Shown here in pieces: positions 31,599 through 32,330 of a stretch of 32,330 nucleotides of DNA (position 1 is the first letter of the stretch; each line of letters starts with the position of its first letter). Source of the stretch: an uncultured Campylobacter sp. (GTDB taxonomy: Bacteria > Campylobacterota > Campylobacteria > Campylobacterales > Campylobacteraceae); assembly GCF_938045205.1 (NCBI RefSeq), contig NZ_CALIMY010000095.1:1-32330 (forward strand), in the 5' to 3' direction. Below the pieces are notes generated by a model, which was not told where the DNA came from, made no database searches, and was given only the letters and a program-made list of their open reading frames with translations. The translations under genes were made by a program, and so were the position numbers.

Positions 31599-32330
31599 AT
31601 GGATATTAGAAGCGAATATTTAAATTTCTTTGCAAGCAAGGGCCATCAGATCATCCCCAGCGCGCCGTTGGTGCCAGATGATGATAGCTTGCTTTTTACA
31701 AATGCGGGCATGGTGCCGTTTAAAAGCATATTTACAGGAGCCGTACCGCGCCCGATCCCGCCTATCCGCACGAGCTGTCAGACTTGCATCCGCGCCGGTG
31801 GCAAGCACAACGATCTAGACAACGTCGGCTACACCGCGCGCCATCATACGTTTTTTGAGATGCTTGGCAATTTCAGCTTCGGCGAGTATTTCAAAGAGCA
31901 GGCGATCGCCTATGCGTGGGAGTTTATCACTGAAATTTTAAAGCTTCCAAAAGACAAACTCTACGTCACCGTGCATGAAAAGGACGACGAAGCTTACGAG
32001 TTCTGGGCGCGCCACATAGCGCAGGAGCGTATCTACCGCTTCGGCGATCATGATAATTTTTGGGCGATGGGCGATACCGGGCCGTGCGGGCCGTGCAGCG
32101 AAATTTTTTATGATCAGGGCGAGGAGCATTTTCACTCGCCCGAGGATTATATGGGCGGCGACGGCGACCGCTTTTTAGAGATTTGGAATTTAGTTTTCAT
32201 GCAGTACGAGCGCAGCAAAGACGGCAAGCTTAGCCCGCTTCCAAAGCCTAGCATCGACACGGGCATGGGGCTTGAGCGCGTCACGGCGATTAAAGAGGGT
32301 AAATTTAGCAACTACGACAGCTCGCTTTTC
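31599..32330 (+). CDS. alaS: Alanyl-tRNA synthetase (5' part, cut by window end)
   Basis: Charges tRNA-Ala. The first 244 codons are in the window and stay open to the last base. Recognisable class II catalytic-domain segments: DIRSEYLNFFASKGH, PLVPDDDSLLFTNAGMVPFK, SCQTCIRAGGKHNDLDNVG, the HHTFFEMLGNFSFGEYFK stretch (motif 2 region), FWAMGDTGPCGPCSEI, the EIWNLVFMQYER segment, and PSIDTGMGLERVTAI (motif 3). The anticodon-independent recognition, editing and C-Ala domains lie beyond the window. The ATG at 31599 has GGA upstream and matches the family N-terminus. Divergent from the oxidoreductase-hemH operon. Confidence 0.96.
   Translation, partial: MDIRSEYLNFFASKGHQIIPSAPLVPDDDSLLFTNAGMVPFKSIFTGAVPRPIPPIRTSCQTCIRAGGKHNDLDNVGYTARHHTFFEMLGNFSFGEYFKEQAIAYAWEFITEILKLPKDKLYVTVHEKDDEAYEFWARHIAQERIYRFGDHDNFWAMGDTGPCGPCSEIFYDQGEEHFHSPEDYMGGDGDRFLEIWNLVFMQYERSKDGKLSPLPKPSIDTGMGLERVTAIKEGKFSNYDSSLF

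Overview
The window looks like chromosomal DNA from a Campylobacter of the higher-GC oral group. C. gracilis is my best guess; this rests on gene content, gene order and base style, not on a database match. Three things point this way. First, from about 10.9 to 25.1 kb the order metK<, sstT>, pepF>, SspB-like>, uvrD-like>, truB>, ispE>, smpB>, thioredoxin lipoprotein>, clpS>, clpA>, aat> follows what I remember of C. jejuni Cj1096c-Cj1109. Second, hemH - Gfo/Idh oxidoreductase - alaS at the right end follows Cj0503c-Cj0506. Third, spaces between genes are filled with A/T palindromes (AAATTT, TAAAATTTTA) alternating with short GC-rich tracts.

Layout. 1-5309: five minus-strand genes. Three are secreted proteins of unknown function (144, 411 and 235 aa; the 411-aa one carries a ~29-residue Trp repeat). 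Two are defence-like: a NADAR ADP-ribose glycosidase-family protein with an extra N-terminal domain, and an Mrr-type restriction endonuclease. 5398-8525: pyruvate kinase and malate:quinone oxidoreductase, separated by an array of A/T palindromes. 8647-9831: a lone TRAP solute-binding protein divergent from mqo. 9832-10868: about 1 kb with no recognisable gene. 10869-13472: metK and sstT. 13584-18768: pepF, an SspB-like small protein, a UvrD-family helicase and truB, tightly packed. 18769-19592: an 824-bp repeat-filled gap where C. jejuni has csrA. 19593-26938: ispE, smpB, thioredoxin-like lipoprotein, clpS, clpA, aat and a division-type penicillin-binding protein. 27382-28638: a UDP-sugar dehydrogenase. 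28697-29494: a low-GC cluster of tiny coupled ORFs ending in a two-TM membrane protein. 29511-31477: hemH and a Gfo/Idh oxidoreductase. 31599-end: alaS, cut by the window edge.

How the genes work together. The clearest theme is targeted proteolysis and quality control. SmpB (ribosome rescue and ssrA tagging), ClpS and Aat (N-degron recognition and production), ClpA (unfoldase) and a 135-aa protein whose core resembles SspB, the adaptor for ssrA-tagged proteins, all lie within 10 kb. A second theme is carboxylate metabolism (mqo beside a 2-oxoacid-type TRAP binding protein).

The most interesting signals are: (1) the apparent loss of csrA from its conserved slot, which would fit an aflagellate species such as C. 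gracilis; (2) the SspB-like protein; (3) the iterated palindrome arrays; (4) in-frame low-complexity insertions inside PepF and HemH; (5) the low-GC mini-operon with a broken reading frame. No tRNA, rRNA, CRISPR array, transposase or phage gene was seen.
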